From: Candidatus Scybalocola faecavium
GTDB lineage: Bacteria; Bacillota; Clostridia; Lachnospirales; Lachnospiraceae
NCBI GenBank assembly: GCA_018713145.1
Contig: DVFP01000014.1
Coordinates: 1-49,010, forward strand
Length of the DNA stretch: 49,010 nt
Direction of reading: 5' to 3'
The notes under the pieces were generated by a model that was given only the letters and a program-made list of their open reading frames with translations, was not told the origin of the DNA and searched no databases. Both the position numbers and the translations under genes were made by a program. Shown in pieces: positions 48,960-49,010 of this stretch. Within the stretch, counting starts at the first letter, position 1. Each line of letters opens with the position of its first letter.

Positions 48960-49010
48960 TTGTGTTATATATACCATCTGGCTGATGGCATGTCAATAAC
49001 AGGCGGCTTT

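Larger units (their letters stand above)
48769..49010 (-). mobile_element. End of a second insertion sequence (partial)
   Basis: The element starts at about 48770 inside a GNAT gene and runs off the window. It shares the terminal 113 bp with the IS at the left edge but differs inward. On the minus strand a frame entering from the right edge (ends PSARWYI) stops at 48965 and could be the last 14 codons of its transposase; this is too short to identify. Confidence 0.7.

Noticed and set aside
1..49010. CRISPR array or cas genes to go with the Card1-like protein
   Set aside because: No regularly spaced repeats and no Cas10, Cas6, Csm or Cmr-like frames were seen on either strand.

Overview
The window looks like chromosomal DNA of an anaerobic, low-to-moderate GC Firmicute, most likely a Lachnospiraceae-type clostridium. 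The support is strong GGAGG-type ribosome binding sites, sigma-A type promoters, a six-subunit Ech hydrogenase, a two-gene SUF system, families common in that group (DUF6483, DUF2284, SseB-like, GHKL/LytTR two-component pairs) and about 47% GC on sampled lines. The species cannot be named from the sequence alone. No rRNA, tRNA or CRISPR array was seen.

Layout. 1-446: right end of an IS1182-like insertion sequence. 614-5768 (minus): complete echABCDEF operon for a membrane-bound, ferredoxin-coupled [NiFe] hydrogenase. 5992-8732 (minus): metallo-beta-lactamase fold / amidohydrolase / metallo-beta-lactamase fold operon of unknown substrate. 9020-14668 (plus): hypABFCDE, the full NiFe(CN)2CO maturation set, presumably serving Ech; it ends at a perfect bidirectional terminator. 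14765-19125 (minus): Gfo/Idh/MocA oxidoreductase, a divergent enolase paralogue, and a minimal SufB-SufC pair. 19406-20218 (plus): HAD phosphatase. 20328-24677 (minus): old-yellow-enzyme reductase, Bcp peroxiredoxin, SseB-like protein, sugar isomerase/epimerase, DUF2284.

24761-28625 (minus) is a tight five-gene operon from one strong promoter: DUF6483, HAD phosphatase, membrane protein, YkgJ cysteine-cluster protein, and last a Card1/Can2-like (DUF1887) CARF plus PD-(D/E)XK nuclease that has no CRISPR genes near it. 28715-30642 (minus) is an AT-rich three-gene island: XRE repressor, ImmA/IrrE metallopeptidase and PIN-like nuclease, with its own autoregulatory-looking promoter and terminator; this is the best candidate for a little-described toxin-antitoxin or defence module. 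30757-35153 (minus): LytTR response regulator, GHKL sensor kinase and a two-gene ABC transporter. 35313-35926 (minus): LURP-one protein preceded by a promoter and a terminator-like hairpin inside its leader. 36001-43597 (minus): a long run of small enzymes (aldo/keto reductase, GNATs, HADs, methyltransferases, nitroreductase, AlkD-like protein) including a broken P-loop kinase. 43628-47161 (minus): coiled-coil protein, membrane protein, HsdR-N nuclease-like protein and GPP34 protein from one promoter.

The right edge (47226-49010, plus) is decaying: a shortened AraC regulator, a frameshifted reading frame, an intact orphan gene, and a GNAT gene cut after about 50 codons by an IS end. That end carries a 113-bp segment which is an inverted, one-mismatch copy of the segment at 334-446, so about 48.3 kb lie between two inverted IS ends.

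How the parts fit: Ech couples reduced ferredoxin to H2 and ion translocation, and Hyp builds its NiFe centre. No maturation endopeptidase is present, which agrees with EchE stopping three residues after its last cysteine ligand. SufCB and several Fe-S proteins (EchC, EchF, aldo/keto reductase, OYE-like reductase) fit a strict anaerobe rich in iron-sulfur enzymes.
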